Positions 12,251-24,245 of a stretch of 64,000 nucleotides of DNA are shown here, piece after piece. Under the pieces are notes generated by a model. That model saw only the letters and a program-made list of their open reading frames with translations. It was not told the origin of the DNA and did not search any database. A program made the position numbers and the translations under genes. Source of the DNA: Motacilla alba alba (taxonomy: Eukaryota > Chordata > Aves > Passeriformes > Motacillidae); assembly GCF_015832195.1 (NCBI RefSeq), contig NC_052020.1:3489254-3553253 (forward strand), read 5' to 3'. How positions within the stretch are numbered: the stretch's first letter is position 1; every line of letters starts with the position of its first letter.

Positions 12251-14679
12251 ATATTGTACTGTTTAGCAAGTACTTGTAGACATGTCATACTGCTAAAGAA
12301 AGGCCTGCAAAGTTTCTTTCAGCTGTTCTAGGAGCAGTGTTATCACTGCATGAGCCATTGCACTTGTTTCCCTAGAAATTTGTTTTTTTACTGTTGGGGA
12401 AAGCTTTGCTTGTGACACTATCACATTTTTCAGTATATATATTAACATGATGTCTATTACCTTAAAGAGGTAAAGGAAAAGAACTCCTTGGTAGGAGCTT
12501 CTATATCCACTTCATGAATTTTCATCAGACTAGCCCAAGGTGGACAATCCAATTGTTCTGATCACAGATTCAACACCAAATCCTGCTTTTCTCCATCATT
12601 TGAGAAGCCCCACTGCCCAAAGTGAGACAAACTTGGGCTCTACACATAGCAGCTTAGGTTGATGAGGGAATTTTGCTTTGGCAGGTTAGTGGCTGAAATG
12701 CTGAGAGGATAAAATACTGATTTTAAAGCCAATTTAAAGGAGCCAATTAAGCCAATTTAAAGCCAATTAAGGGCCTTGTACCTCCCTGCTTCTCTCAGGC
12801 TTGCCATTCCCCAAAAGAGAAAGAGAGAAATGTAGCCTGAATTTTGGTGAAAAAAAAGGCTAGGTGGCCAGCCTGGGAAAGCTGAGCCTCCTGAAACAAA
12901 ACACCCAGGTGACAAATCAGGAATTGGGAATTTAAGCTCCAAGACCAAGTAATGCAAAACACTGATTTATCTGATCTTGTTTTGACTCACTGCTACTGTA
13001 AGAGAGGAAGGCTGCTGGCTCCCGCAGCTGAAAGGCTTCTTTCATGAGAACTTTTGTTGGAGAGGTTCTTGAAAGACTGCAGGATTTCACTGAGGTTGCA
13101 AGAAGTTGGCAGACCACGTAATATCTGTGTGATCTTGGTTCAGATTTAGCAGAGGAGAAAATGTCAAGAGCCCCTCCATAGCCACTGACCTCACTGCAAG
13201 TTTAAAGCCTAATTTGTTAGTTGAACTGATGGAAAGGAATTCTCAAACTGAAATAGCAGAAGAGATTTATGTAGCTGACTTGAATCAGGGCTAGGCTTTT
13301 GCACATGCTGTTAATTTACACAAAACAGCTGTTCTATAGTCACAATCAGGATGCATTTATAAAATGAGACTTTGGAATACATTGCAAAACCTCAGAAGCA
13401 AACACTTAAAACACCAATTATTCAGTCACTGTGAAACTGTGCTCATTTCCAAGAGAGAACGTTTTGTTTGATGTGCCAGCTCAAGGCTTCTGTGTGCTTG
13501 ACTGTGTTGATCCTTGAGAAATTACATACATTAGAGGTTTGAATAATATACAACAGATTAGCTAGAATTTGGAAAGCATTGTTTGGAAATGAATTTCAGA
13601 CTACAAAAGGCTGAGTGGCATTGGCAGGCATCCTTGAATCTGACAGCTGATGCAGAGGGCAGGAACAATACACTTTTTTTTTTTTTTGGGGGGGGGGGGG
13701 GCAAATTCTCTCAGGGAGTTCTTGAAGAAAGTGTTACAGAAAGTACAATAGTGACAAAGTTGTAACTACATCTTGTTATCAGTGTGAAAGCCAGGAGAGA
13801 ATTAATTGGAGCCTGTTCTCTTTGTTGTTGATGTCACAGTGGCTCAGAGTCTCACACCCACAGTGTATATGGCACTGCACAGACACAACGTGGTATGGGG
13901 AAAGGAGGAGGGGAAAGAGTTTGCTCACGACCTCCTCAGCATCCTGCAAGACCTGACTCAAGATTTTTACCTGAAATGCCATCCTTAAAACACTGTGATG
14001 CTCCTTGTGTATCTGAGCACTAATACCAAAAATTGACCCTAAAATATTTGCATTTGCCTATTCAAAGTTAATTTTGAATATTGAAACCAGATTTTTGCAG
14101 CTATCATGTCAGCTTAAAGGGGTTTGATGAGAGAGAGGAAAGACAGGATGATGGAGGAATGGGATAGATTTCTGTTTACTACATCCCAAAATTATTGCAA
14201 ACATTTTCCTCTGCAGACCTTATTCCTTCACTTAACCCTCCCATATTAGCAACCAATCCCCTGAGACAGGGTGACTTCTGTAACATATATTAAAAGATAT
14301 TTGAAATCTACAGAACCATTTCATGTCCAAATTCCATGAAAGACCACTGACCTCCCAAAAGATATTTTCCTACATTATTCATCTTCTTAGATTTTGGTGG
14401 AGTAATAGAATGAATATGAGTTTAAACTCTATTTTAAATTTAGCAAATTGTTGAGTCTACAGAGGTAGTGTTCTAAATTGCAGCTACTTGAACTCCATAC
14501 TTTAAACTCCTTTCTTCCAGCCAGTTTCAGGGCACCTTCCCAAATTAACCCCTGCATTGCTTGTCATCATTCCATTCAATTTCTCTTGTGACGTGTTACC
14601 GCCTAATCAAATGGCACTCTCATGGATGGGCAGTAAATCATCTTCCCACCTCATTCCACTGCAAAACATAGTCAACCAC
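12251..14679. other. Intergenic sequence, no gene seen
   Basis: This holds a small tandem of AGCCAATTTAAAG-like words at 12728-12775 and the T14-G14 junction. No coding evidence. Confidence 0.6.
13674..13701. repeat. T14-G14 homopolymer junction
   Basis: Fourteen T are followed directly by fourteen G. The G run could form quadruplex structures. Run lengths may be affected by sequencing error. Confidence 0.9.
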
Positions 14680-15170
14680 TGTCACAGCACATGTCACAAT
14701 TGTGACAGCCACAGTATCCAGAGTGTCACCATACAGTATCAGAAAGCTTCAACCCATAAAAATAACACCTTACCTCATCAGAAGGCTTCAGGCACCTGCC
14801 CATACCGAGCAACACCACACCTCTTCAGAAGGCTTCTAGTGCCTGTCTATACAGTCATATCATGTCACATCCTAAGGCTGCAAGCATCTGCTCCTCCTGT
14901 CCCTCAACCCAACCTTTTTGTACCCCTCACGCTGATGCCCTGCACCTGTGTGCCCTCTGTTCCCTGTGTGATTGGGCAGCACCCCTGGGCACTCCGTGGC
15001 TCCTTACCTTCAACAGCATTCACCTGTCCTGCACAGCTGTACCCAGTGGGGATGAGGCTGGGCCCCAGCTCCACTCCCAATCACCACAAATGGTGTGCCT
15101 ACAAACCACTATATAAGAATTCTTAAACAGATTAATTCAATAAACTTCTTCTTATTAGCCATATGAGAAG
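14680..15170 (+). mobile_element. LTR-like interspersed repeat, copy 1
   Basis: The repeat begins TGTCACAGCACATGTC and matches the copy at 49519 on the same strand over about 300 bp; homology starts sharply at this point in both. It contains the perfect 16-bp palindrome TGTCACAATTGTGACA (14692-14707), a TATA-like box (CTATATAAG, about 15109) and AATAAA (about 15140), the order expected of U3 and R in an LTR. The 3' end and a target duplication were not located. A long open frame (14557-15126) crosses it but begins outside the repeat and resembles no protein I know. Confidence 0.55.
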
Positions 15171-15864
15171 ATTTCAATAAATTCAAGGAGAAACCTTTGC
15201 TGAAAGGATAACCAGAGAATAAAAGAAATTGATATTTTAACATTAATAATAAAGCATTGATAGGTGGTTGCTATTTTGAAATATTTTATATATGCATAAA
15301 CATTAGAAGCACCGGTAATCTATGCTCTTCAATGACTTCCAGTATCCAAGGAAAAACAGTTACCATGATAATTCATTACCCTATGCTTAACCCATACACA
15401 GAATAGGTTCAGTAATAATGCCAAAGACTGATAATGAATAAAATAAACTGAAAAGGAAAAGTTGTTTACTTGTATATCTTAGTTCTGCTTAAATATTGTT
15501 GCGCTTGCTAAACCTAAGACGACAATTCTCAAAGATTTCATTTTATTCTGTCAGTCCTTACCCTATTAAGATTTCATCCTTTCAGCTCAGTTCTGCCTTT
15601 CTCTAGACCTTTTCTCTAGCCATGAGCAGCACAGGTGAGGAGGAGATGGGTGAAACATCCCAACTGCCAGTGCAATCACTGGATATGTGTAAGAGATCCA
15701 GCCCATGAGTTCCACCCTTGAGGTACCAGCTTACAGGCTCCTGACACAGACACCCACCCTCCAGTCCTTTTTCTGAAGCTTTCTCTTAAATAATGAAGAC
15801 CTGGGAAACAAAAGGTGCAGGAGCAGCGTGGAGCAAAACCCCATAACTCCAGTCCATCACAGGG

Positions 15865-16324
15865 TGATGCCTCAGGGTTAAGCTTTTGTATTTTTCACAT
15901 TCTGTGCTGCTTTAGTGTGTGGGTCTGAGCTTCATATGAGGGCATGGTGAGCTCTGCACAGAGCAGGGAGACAAAACAATTCCTTCTCCAGCTGGGCACC
16001 AAGGACAAATGACCCAAATCTCAGGCCCAAGAGCACAAACAATGTGGGCTGGAGAGAGAAAAACAAGCAGGATGGGAGTGCCTGGGCTAAAGCTGGAATG
16101 GGACAATGAACTGCAAGGTGCAAATGGAGCAGAACTGATCCAAGGGAGAGACCCCGGGAGCGCTCGTGCATTTTGGGACCATTTGGGTTCATCTTGGGTG
16201 CAGCCCTGGCTGGGCTCTTGTGCTGCCCAAGGTGGATCCCTGGAGGAGATCCTTTAAATAAATCCCTGCTTTATTCTTTAGCTCTGTCCAGCCTCTGCTC
16301 TAGGTCAGCCTTCACAAGGCATGG
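15865..16324 (+). mobile_element. Solo LTR, TGATGCC family
   Basis: The element starts TGATGCCTCAGG and ends GGCATGG, the final CA having mutated to GG. It is flanked by a perfect 4-bp direct repeat AGGG (15861-15864 and 16325-16328). AATAAA is at 16257-16262. The body is near-identical to the copy at 2150. The 4-bp duplication points to an ERV1-type integrase; the family name is not known to me. Confidence 0.85.
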
Positions 16325-18947
16325 AGGGAGCAGTTCCTGGCTTTCTTTCAGAAACCCAAATGTTGTCTATGATGAGGAATCCTCAAGCAGACCCTCCCTG
16401 TGCCCAGCCACAGGGCTGAACTCCACCCATCCTTTTCTCAAAGCTCACATTTTCAAGGACACCAAAATAGATCTGATATCGGCATTTTTCATAATGCACA
16501 TCATCAGCAGTGGCATTTCTTTTTCAGTATTCAGTCGCTACCATTCCTTTTGGAAGTGGTGACTAATAGGAAATAGATATCAATGTGAATTAACTTGAAA
16601 TTAAAGCAGCTCTCAAGTGGGGCTCTGGAAGTGTTCCTTACAAATACAGCAGTATTGAGACATTAAGGCAAGTCGTCCCTGTTTTAAAGCAATGTGACAT
16701 CCCATTCACGCTGCTTGTTACATCACCTCGTGTTCTTTCAACATGGAAATCAACAGAACCATTAAAAACAAACAAACAAACAAACAAAAACAAAAAAATA
16801 AATGAAAGGTTTTTCTAACACTAATTTCTCTGGTTTTCAGAATTCATCTCAGAGATATTTTTCACATAATGAGATATTAATTCATGGCATCAAGATCACT
16901 TTTACAATCAGACAAACTGGGGACAAGATCCTTTTCTCTCAGTAGACACCATTCCAGCAGCTTGGCCTGTAGGAATGACATCCCCAAATTGTCTGCACGC
17001 TCTCACATTACACTCTGCCATGTTTTACAGTGACACTGGGATGGATTTTGTTACCTTTTTGTGTGAAGTATCACTTGCTTCAATCTTTCTAGAATTGAAA
17101 CAGAACTACTTCAGAGAAATTTACATTCTTATGGTATATCACAACCAAATAATAAGATTTTATCATACCATACTATTTTAAATCATATAAAAATAGCTAT
17201 ATTGTCAAAAGCACAGCATGTACAGCTGGGGTTAAATTCTCAAAAGAGCTCAATTGTCTCTTTGGGTGCACAAATTACTCTAGTTTTTTAATTCAGCCTC
17301 CTTTTCAGACAGGTTTTAAAACCCTGGACCTTGGTACTGTGTTTTTGGAATATATTTGACATATTGAATGCTTAAGAGCATAATACCCAGTAAGAAATAC
17401 ATTTGAACCTGACAGTTATGAAAAATATGAACTTGGGGCAGCAGCAGAGTCATGTTTAGCTATTTATTTTAAGTAGGAAATAACACAAATTCTAAAACTG
17501 AAGTTGAAGGTGTGAACATGGGGCAGGACACAGGACAGAATGAATTAAGTTAGGAAACATCCATTTTTTTTTCCCTAGATAAAACGACATTTCAAACTAA
17601 GTTATGTGTATAAATCACATCATTTGTTTCATATGAATTAAGCAAAGAATCTCAGTGAAAGTAGTCATGAAAACTTCTCTGTAATTGCCATAGAAAGATA
17701 CAGCCTGCCAATTTACATTAAAGGGCCAAAAATCTTTTGCATATCTGATAATTAGCTTCGTTGTTAAATCCAGCTTTGAGGGGGTTCCTTTTTTCCCTTG
17801 GTGTTTCATATTACTATAATTTACACTTCAGTGGAACTCTTACAACTACTTTTGGTATTGGCAGACGGCCATTTGAAATCAGAGGAGCTGGAAGGAGATT
17901 GGCATCCCTTCACAGGCAGGTCCAATCTTCTAGAAAAAAACACAGAATTTAGAATAAAATATGAAATGACAGTGTCTCCCATAGGATAAGTTTCAAGGAA
18001 TTTTTTAATATAATTTAGAAATATTTCATATGGATGTCCAAAGTAAAAGATTGAAGATACACATTTGTCCAGTGTAGGTAATATTAATCTTGATACTTTT
18101 TAACATCATGCTTGTCATAATGGAATTAATGAACAGGATTACCTTAAAGTCTGTATAATTTCTTAAAACTTTTTTTAAACATTTATTCTAGGACGTAATT
18201 ATGAAAAATAAGTATGGGTTTTTTCTCAACAAAAAAGGAAGCACAGTGAGTCAGAAGATCTGGCTCTGGCCCCAGATGCATCCTGTGATTAATTGCTCTG
18301 AATGCATTCTCTGTGTATCAAGGTTCTTTTTCTCTAAAATGGGAATAGTTACCTAACTCTGAATAGTTCAGGTTTTGGACAGCAGCTCAAATTGTTGCTG
18401 AGTAGAAGCTGGGGGAATACCTTTGCACATTCCCTGAGCATTTGTGATGCACAGTGATAAACCTAAAATAATGCATTTTTTAAATAGTGGGAAATGATTG
18501 TAGTCTCATTCAGACTTGCTCTTTAGGCACTTGAGTATACATTAGGAAAGAAGAAGTTTTCAGTTCCCTGCAGACAGAAATGTGAATTTCCTGAGCATGC
18601 CTTGCAAACACTTGTCTCTTACATTCAGGTCATGGTTCAGGGCATACTTTTCTGAGGGATTTTCTTTAACAGCTTTTCATCTGCTCAAGCTGTCCCCACT
18701 CAGCAGCATCCTTGGACCTCCTCCTGGTACAACACCCCAGGGAGGAGAGGAGCATGCAGGGGGCTGCACCCTAAATTCATCCAGGGGGGGACTGCCCTGA
18801 ACACAGATGTTTTGTCTGCTGGTTCCATTTCACACAGCTTCCTGACCCACTGGGAACTCCACCTCTCGTGCCCACACATTTCTGGGAGGTGGCATGAGCG
18901 CTATTGGAATACACAGTACTGCCACCAAACACATAGCCCTAACTACT
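16325..18947. other. Intergenic sequence, no gene seen
   Basis: AT-rich except for a GC-richer patch near 18690-18800. No recognisable gene or named repeat beyond the AAAC microsatellite. Confidence 0.6.
16764..16802. repeat. (AAAC)n microsatellite
   Basis: Five AAAC-type units are followed by longer A runs, a simple repeat possibly derived from a retroelement A-tail. Confidence 0.8.
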
Positions 18948-19055
18948 CCACTTGGGAAACACATTCCACTTGCAAAACACATTCCATTTCTGAGACATAT
19001 TCCACTTCTGAGACATATTCCATTTGTGAAACACATTCCACTTGTGAAACACATC
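18948..19055 (+). repeat. Minisatellite, six 18-bp units
   Basis: There are six consecutive 18-bp units of the form CCAYTTSTGARACAYATT, with boundaries at 18948, 18966, 18984, 19002, 19020 and 19038. Neighbouring units differ at one to five positions. As the unit is a multiple of three, frames on both strands stay open through it and feed the 246-codon antisense frame at 18830-19570, which is not a gene. Confidence 0.9.
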
Positions 19056-19217
19056 CAACCACTGGCACCAATGAAACAAGGCAGATATAAACCCCAAAGC
19101 AAAGCCTTACCTAGTGTCTGTTCAGCCTGGGGCACGCAAGGAGAAGTAACTGAAAGGAGCTTATGGAAAAGAGGGAGAAGGATTTTCTCACAGGCAGACT
19201 GTGGCAGGGAAAGGGAG

Positions 19218-19460
19218 AACAGTTTCAAACTAAAAGAGGAGAGGTTTAGATTAGATGTAGGAAGATGTTCTTTGCTCAGAGGGTGGTGAGGCACAGGGTG
19301 CCCAGAGAACGTATGGAGAGCCCATCCCTGGGAGTGTCCAAGGCCAGGCTGGATGGGGTTTGAGCAAACTGCTCTACTGAAAGGTACCCCTGCCCATGGC
19401 AGGGGCTTAAACTGGATAGGCTTTGAGGTCCCTTCCAACCTGTTCTGTGGTTCTGTGAAG
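19218..19460 (+). mobile_element. CR1 LINE, 3' end
   Basis: TTTAGATTAGATGTAGGAAG, GAGGGTGGTGAGGCACAGGG, CCCTGCCCATGGCAGGGGC and GGTCCCTTCCAACCTGTTCT are the familiar CR1 3' untranslated blocks, ending in the octamer-type tail TTCTGTGGTTCTGTG. The element is 5'-truncated, as is usual for CR1. Confidence 0.9.
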
Positions 19461-22400
19461 GAGAAAGACCCCTTGGAAGGGCAAAAGGCAATCACAGTCT
19501 CCTGTATATGCAGGATCTGGTGTCCCACCAGCTTCATGGGAGCTGTGCATGCAGCAGGGACTTTTGGCACATTAATATTTCAGCCATGGGATTGGGATCA
19601 CAGGCACAGAAACTTATACATTTTATCACATCCTAAATGCTGTGGCATAAGCTGATGGCTTCTGGGGTAATACACTTCTTCTCATGTCCAGTGTTGGTTG
19701 ACTGGCAGCAAAGAATATAAGATCTGGTATTAGCTATTATTTGAAGATGAGACTTTTTTTTGGTGGATGTTGAATTAAGTATAAGTGGGAATTAGAGCTT
19801 TTTGTAACTAAGAGAGGATTTGATTTAAAGTACAGGATGTGTATAAAGGTCATAAGAGAAAAATGAGGCAACTGTAGATTATGTATTATTTATGGATATA
19901 GAGAGGAATAAATATTCATAATTCAAGGAAAACAGATAATATGGGCTAAGTTATTGAGTGTTGTCTCCTAAGAAAAAGAAGTCCTTTTAAATGAAGAGAG
20001 ATTATTCCTTCCCGTATGTGTAAAGACAGTCAGAAAAGTGTGATTTGTTTGACTGTGACTCATCCTTCCAACATTTGACGGATATGAATCAGATGACCTT
20101 CCCCTGGGAGCATATGCTGAAAACAAACCCAAGTTTCTGATTGTTTGGAACTCTTCAAAGACAGTTCTTGCAGTCAACAGGATCATCTTCATTTAGTGCT
20201 CATTTTTGTGGCTTTTTCCTTCTCCCATCAGGCACAGCCAAAGGGCATTTTTCCCTGATGATGACTTGTTTCTCCAGCACAGGGTGAACAAGGTACTCAA
20301 ATGGGTTACGTGCTGGACCAGAGGATGGGAGACGTGGAAGGGGAAGGACTCCAGCTGGATGTGTTGATGGTTGGTTTGACACCACTGTGCCACAAGAGAA
20401 ACATCTGGGGGCACCAAGTCTGAGTGAGAACACTTGAGCAAACCAGTAAATTGCACTGTGAAAAGGTCTGGTCTTCAATTCATGGACAAGTCATGTACTG
20501 AGAAGGTCTCCCTGGAAACCTATTTTAATTTTTATGAAATGTTCTCCATCCACCCAATGGACAATGACAAAGTTGGTTTATAACCACTCCAGTTCCTCAG
20601 AGGCATTTAATTGACCTTGGGAAGACGTCAAAGGGTCAAAGCAAGGAAGGTGCCAGTAACGAAAAATATTCCTTTTATTCCCACAGTTACTGTTTTTTCT
20701 ATTGCACTTTATGAAACTCAGCCTACCATAGTTGATAAATCTGATTAAAAATCAACCACAGAAAATCTGATGCTCAGGTTGGGATGAGAAGTCCATGAGA
20801 GGAACAGTTTACATTCAGTAGGTGCAGACACTCCCAAGCATTTCCATAGGGTTATTCACAGCCATGTGGCTCTGGATATATATACCTTGCACTGGAGGAA
20901 CTAAATCCCAGCTGTCCTGTCAACTGCAGAAGGCTTTCCAGCTCCATCAGTGACATTTTATATTCTCTTGGTCATAAAACACAAAGAGCTCTTCTGCCTT
21001 AGTTCTCTTAATTTAAAAATGAAGATGTCCAGAGACTGAAGCACAGCCTGAACAGATTTTATTACTGTGAATGAGTCCAAACCAGCAAAGTAATGACATT
21101 TTTCTCAGAAGGCTGGGGGGAAATTTGAAAGCAGTAATCCTGAACCAGACCTAAGAGAAATATGGAGGGCTGATGGAATGGGAGTTCACAATGAAATGTG
21201 GCCAGGAAATGGAGAAACCCTGCTTGCACTCACCTCTGCCAAGGCACACTGTGCAGGACAGGGACTCCACACAGCTTTTGGGAATGCTGCAGCTCCCACT
21301 GAGGAGCTCAGCCTGTGCTTGCTGATGGGGATGCTGCACCATCTAATCTTGGATAAGTTTGGCAAAATCACAGGTGCCAAATAATAGCCTCTTTTGTCTG
21401 AGTATTTGAAAGGAGAAATATAGTGGAGGGAGAAGAATTAGGATGTATATGGCCCTATCTGGAATAGGATGCAAAGAAGAGAGCACTATTTTGCCTAATT
21501 TCATAGGGAAAATAGACCTAGCAGTGAATGTACCTAACACAGGAAAACATATCTAACAGTGAGGTGCTGTGTATCACCAGCTCTGAAAGACACAGGATTT
21601 CTCTTACTTGAAACATTTTAAATGGAATGGAATAAAATACCGACAGAGATGCTAGGGAAGTAGATTTCTTCAAGCAGGAATATGTTAAAATGGATGAGTT
21701 CTTCACTAAGTTTGATGATAAAAAGAGAGATCCCTAAGATTTAACAACAAAGGGCAAAAATGCTGGTTAATGAATTATTCTAACAAAATTTGGGGATTTT
21801 CCGCAGCTTTTCAGAAGTGAGAAAACACATCATTAGTTATTCATCTTTGACAGTTCATTCTAATACAAATCCCAGAGCATCACTCTGTTAGCCCTCTCTC
21901 CCTTCCTTTTTGACAGCAGTGCCTCAGCATGTTGCTAGAAGGTGATGAGATCTTGCAGGAAGCCCAGAAACAGAGTACCATAAAAGATGGGGAAACATAT
22001 AAATCATTTATGGCCAAAATAATGCTGAAGAGATTTCTGAAATTAAGATTCAGGAAATTCAAAGGCAACAATTTAAAACAAAAAATATTAAATTACTATT
22101 TTCCTTCACTTTTTAGATCCCTTTGTCTTTTCTACATTGCCTTTTGCTCCCTCCCATTGTAAGAGTAGCCTGCTATTAGGGTGAGAGAATCAAGTTTATT
22201 TCTGCTTTATCAATAAGAAACTGATTAACCTCTCACTTTAGTGGTTGTAAAAGTTGGCATCTCTACTGCCAAACAGTGCTGGACAAGAACAGCTTTACCT
22301 ACCAAATGAGGCTCAGCTCACAGGTAGTCTCTGTTGATGTCAGGTTGAAATGCTAGATTAGTTTCCATTATTTCAAGATGTCAATCACCATTTTTTACAT

Positions 22401-22477
22401 GGGAACCACCTGAACAGCTAAATCCAGCCCTCCTCCATAGGCTTTACCTTAGTAATTTTGTTTCAAACTGGTCTAGT

Positions 22478-22562
22478 GACGGGTATCCCCGCCCAAGGCA
22501 GGAGGCTGGAACAGGATTATCTTTAAGGTCTCTTTCAACCCATCCCTTTCTATGATTCTATT
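22478..22562 (+). mobile_element. CR1 LINE, short 3' end
   Basis: CGGGTATCCCCGCCCAAGGC, GGTCTCTTTCAACCCATCCC and the tail CTATGATTCTATT match the last 80 bp of CR1. It is heavily 5'-truncated. Confidence 0.8.
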
Positions 22563-23764
22563 ATTTATTTTGAATTATAGGAGCACAAATGATTGAATAT
22601 GAACACAGCTGATGAAAACTGAAGCAAGCCCAAAGGGAAAGAGAGGAAACCTGCCTTGTTCCTATTCAGTCCCCTTGGAAAATGAGAAAATCCCTGCACC
22701 TCTGCTGCCACTTCCTGTGCTAAATGAGCCAAGTAAAACGTTCCTAAAGGGCTGTTCTCAAGGCAAAGGGTAGGTTTGCTGGAGAGTAGAAGGCTGTGTT
22801 CAAAAGCATTTTGGCAGAGAGCAGAGTTAAAGAGTGCAGCAGGAGAGCCCCTGCAGCTCCTGGCACTCTGGAGTGCGGTGTCAAACACGAGTGCAATGGT
22901 TATGGTGAACAATGCAGTTAAGAGACTTAGCAATGGACTGCAATTTCAGCCCCTGCCATGAGAGGTAAGGGAGCACTCTGAATCCAGAGCCAGATGGAAA
23001 TGGTACTGGATTAAGATTGTATTGAATTTTTTTAGAAGGAGGCTAGAGCAAGAGATGTGAAATACATGAAAAAATGATGTTTAATAAAGGAAAACCATAA
23101 CCTTTGGTGGCATACAATCAAAAGCAGCTTCCAGAGGTCAAGAAGTGAGTTTACAGAACCCAAGCCATGTCTGCACTGCCCAGCAAAGGTGAACTCCTAA
23201 CTGGAGTCAGTTGAGTAAATATCCTGGCAAAGGCAACGGAGTCTAAAATTTCCCTGTGAATCACTAAGCAGAAGCAAAGTTTCTTATGCTGTGAGCTTTT
23301 GACTCAACCTGATAAATCACACAAAAATTACACCATGCTTCATTGTCCATACATTGTCTATCTGATGTTTAAACCCATAACTTCTCAGAAAGGGAAGATA
23401 GAGGTGCCTGTGGAAGATGAAGAGGTAGCTTTTGTGGGGATCTAGCTAAGTATTAATTGGTCTAATTTCTAAAATCTGGAGATTAAACCACAAATTCTTA
23501 ACCAGATGCGAGTGCCCACACAAACATCTAAGTTTTGTATAAGCCTAGTTAGTTTTGGAAAAACCTGGGCTTTACTTTCAGTTTTGCTGTCATCTCAGTG
23601 TAGAATTAATAAGCAGATTAATGAGATCATCAAGTAATTTGCAACTTAATAGTTCATTAGAGATTAAGATGCCCCAGTCTGCTAAATTCTAGTAAGGCCA
23701 TTTCTTCAGGGGTAAAGTAGCAGAAATGTCTGGGGAAGCATCCTACACTTGCTAAGTACAGAGA

Positions 23765-23975
23765 CAGAAGGTTGGATATCAGGAGAAAGTTCTTCACCCA
23801 GAGTGGGGCTGGGCACTGGAACAGCTCCCCAGCTCCCAGCACCAAGCCTGGGTGAGTTCAAGAAGTGTTTGGAAAATGCTGGGATTTTTGGGGTGTCCTG
23901 AACTGGGCCAGGAGCTGGACTGAATGATCTTGATGGGTCCCTTCCAACTCAGCATATTCTGAGATTATGATACCA
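23765..23975 (+). mobile_element. CR1 LINE, 3' end
   Basis: GGAGAAAGTTCTTCACCCAG, GAGCTGGACTGAATGATCTT and GGGTCCCTTCCAACTCAGCA, followed by TGAGATTATGAT, are CR1 3' blocks. It is 5'-truncated and moderately diverged. An antisense frame over it is not a gene. Confidence 0.85.
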
Positions 23976-24102
23976 TCTGTAGCGATATAGCACAGTATGA
24001 AGTTGCCAAACATTCTTTTAGGAGTTTGTATCTACGAAAAAATAGTATAAAGTAATACTGGCATGCTTGGCTGGAAAGCACTCATGTTCATACCCTGACC
24101 TA

Positions 24103-24245
24103 TTCTCCTAATCCTATCTCACAACAAAAAATAAATGCACTAATAAATAACCAACACTAAACGCACCACATTCATTAATATATTAACCAAAAAAATTCAA
24201 AATGAATAAAATTTCAAATTAACAAACCAAAACCACTACACCTGT
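24103..24245. mobile_element. G-depleted LTR fragment
   Basis: TCTCCTAATCCTATCTCACA through CCACTACA matches 1498-1640 with scattered differences. Normal-composition sequence begins directly on both sides, so this is a truncated copy of the same G-poor family. Confidence 0.6.

Larger units (their letters stand above)
19461..24102. other. Intergenic sequence with two CR1 3' ends
   Basis: Outside the CR1 pieces at 22478 and 23765 nothing coding was recognised. The 122-codon antisense frame at 22565-22933 resembles no protein I know. Confidence 0.6.

Noticed and set aside
14557..15126. 189-codon open frame on the plus strand
   Set aside because: Most of it lies in an LTR-like repeat also found at 49519, where the frame is broken. 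Cys, Pro and His richness follows from base composition.
18948..19055. Spaced 18-bp repeats as a CRISPR-like array
   Set aside because: The units are directly adjacent with no unique spacers, and the genome is vertebrate.
18830..19570. 246-codon open frame on the minus strand, the longest in the window
   Set aside because: It runs antisense through the 18-bp minisatellite and a CR1 3' end; the peptide is repeat-derived and has no family resemblance.
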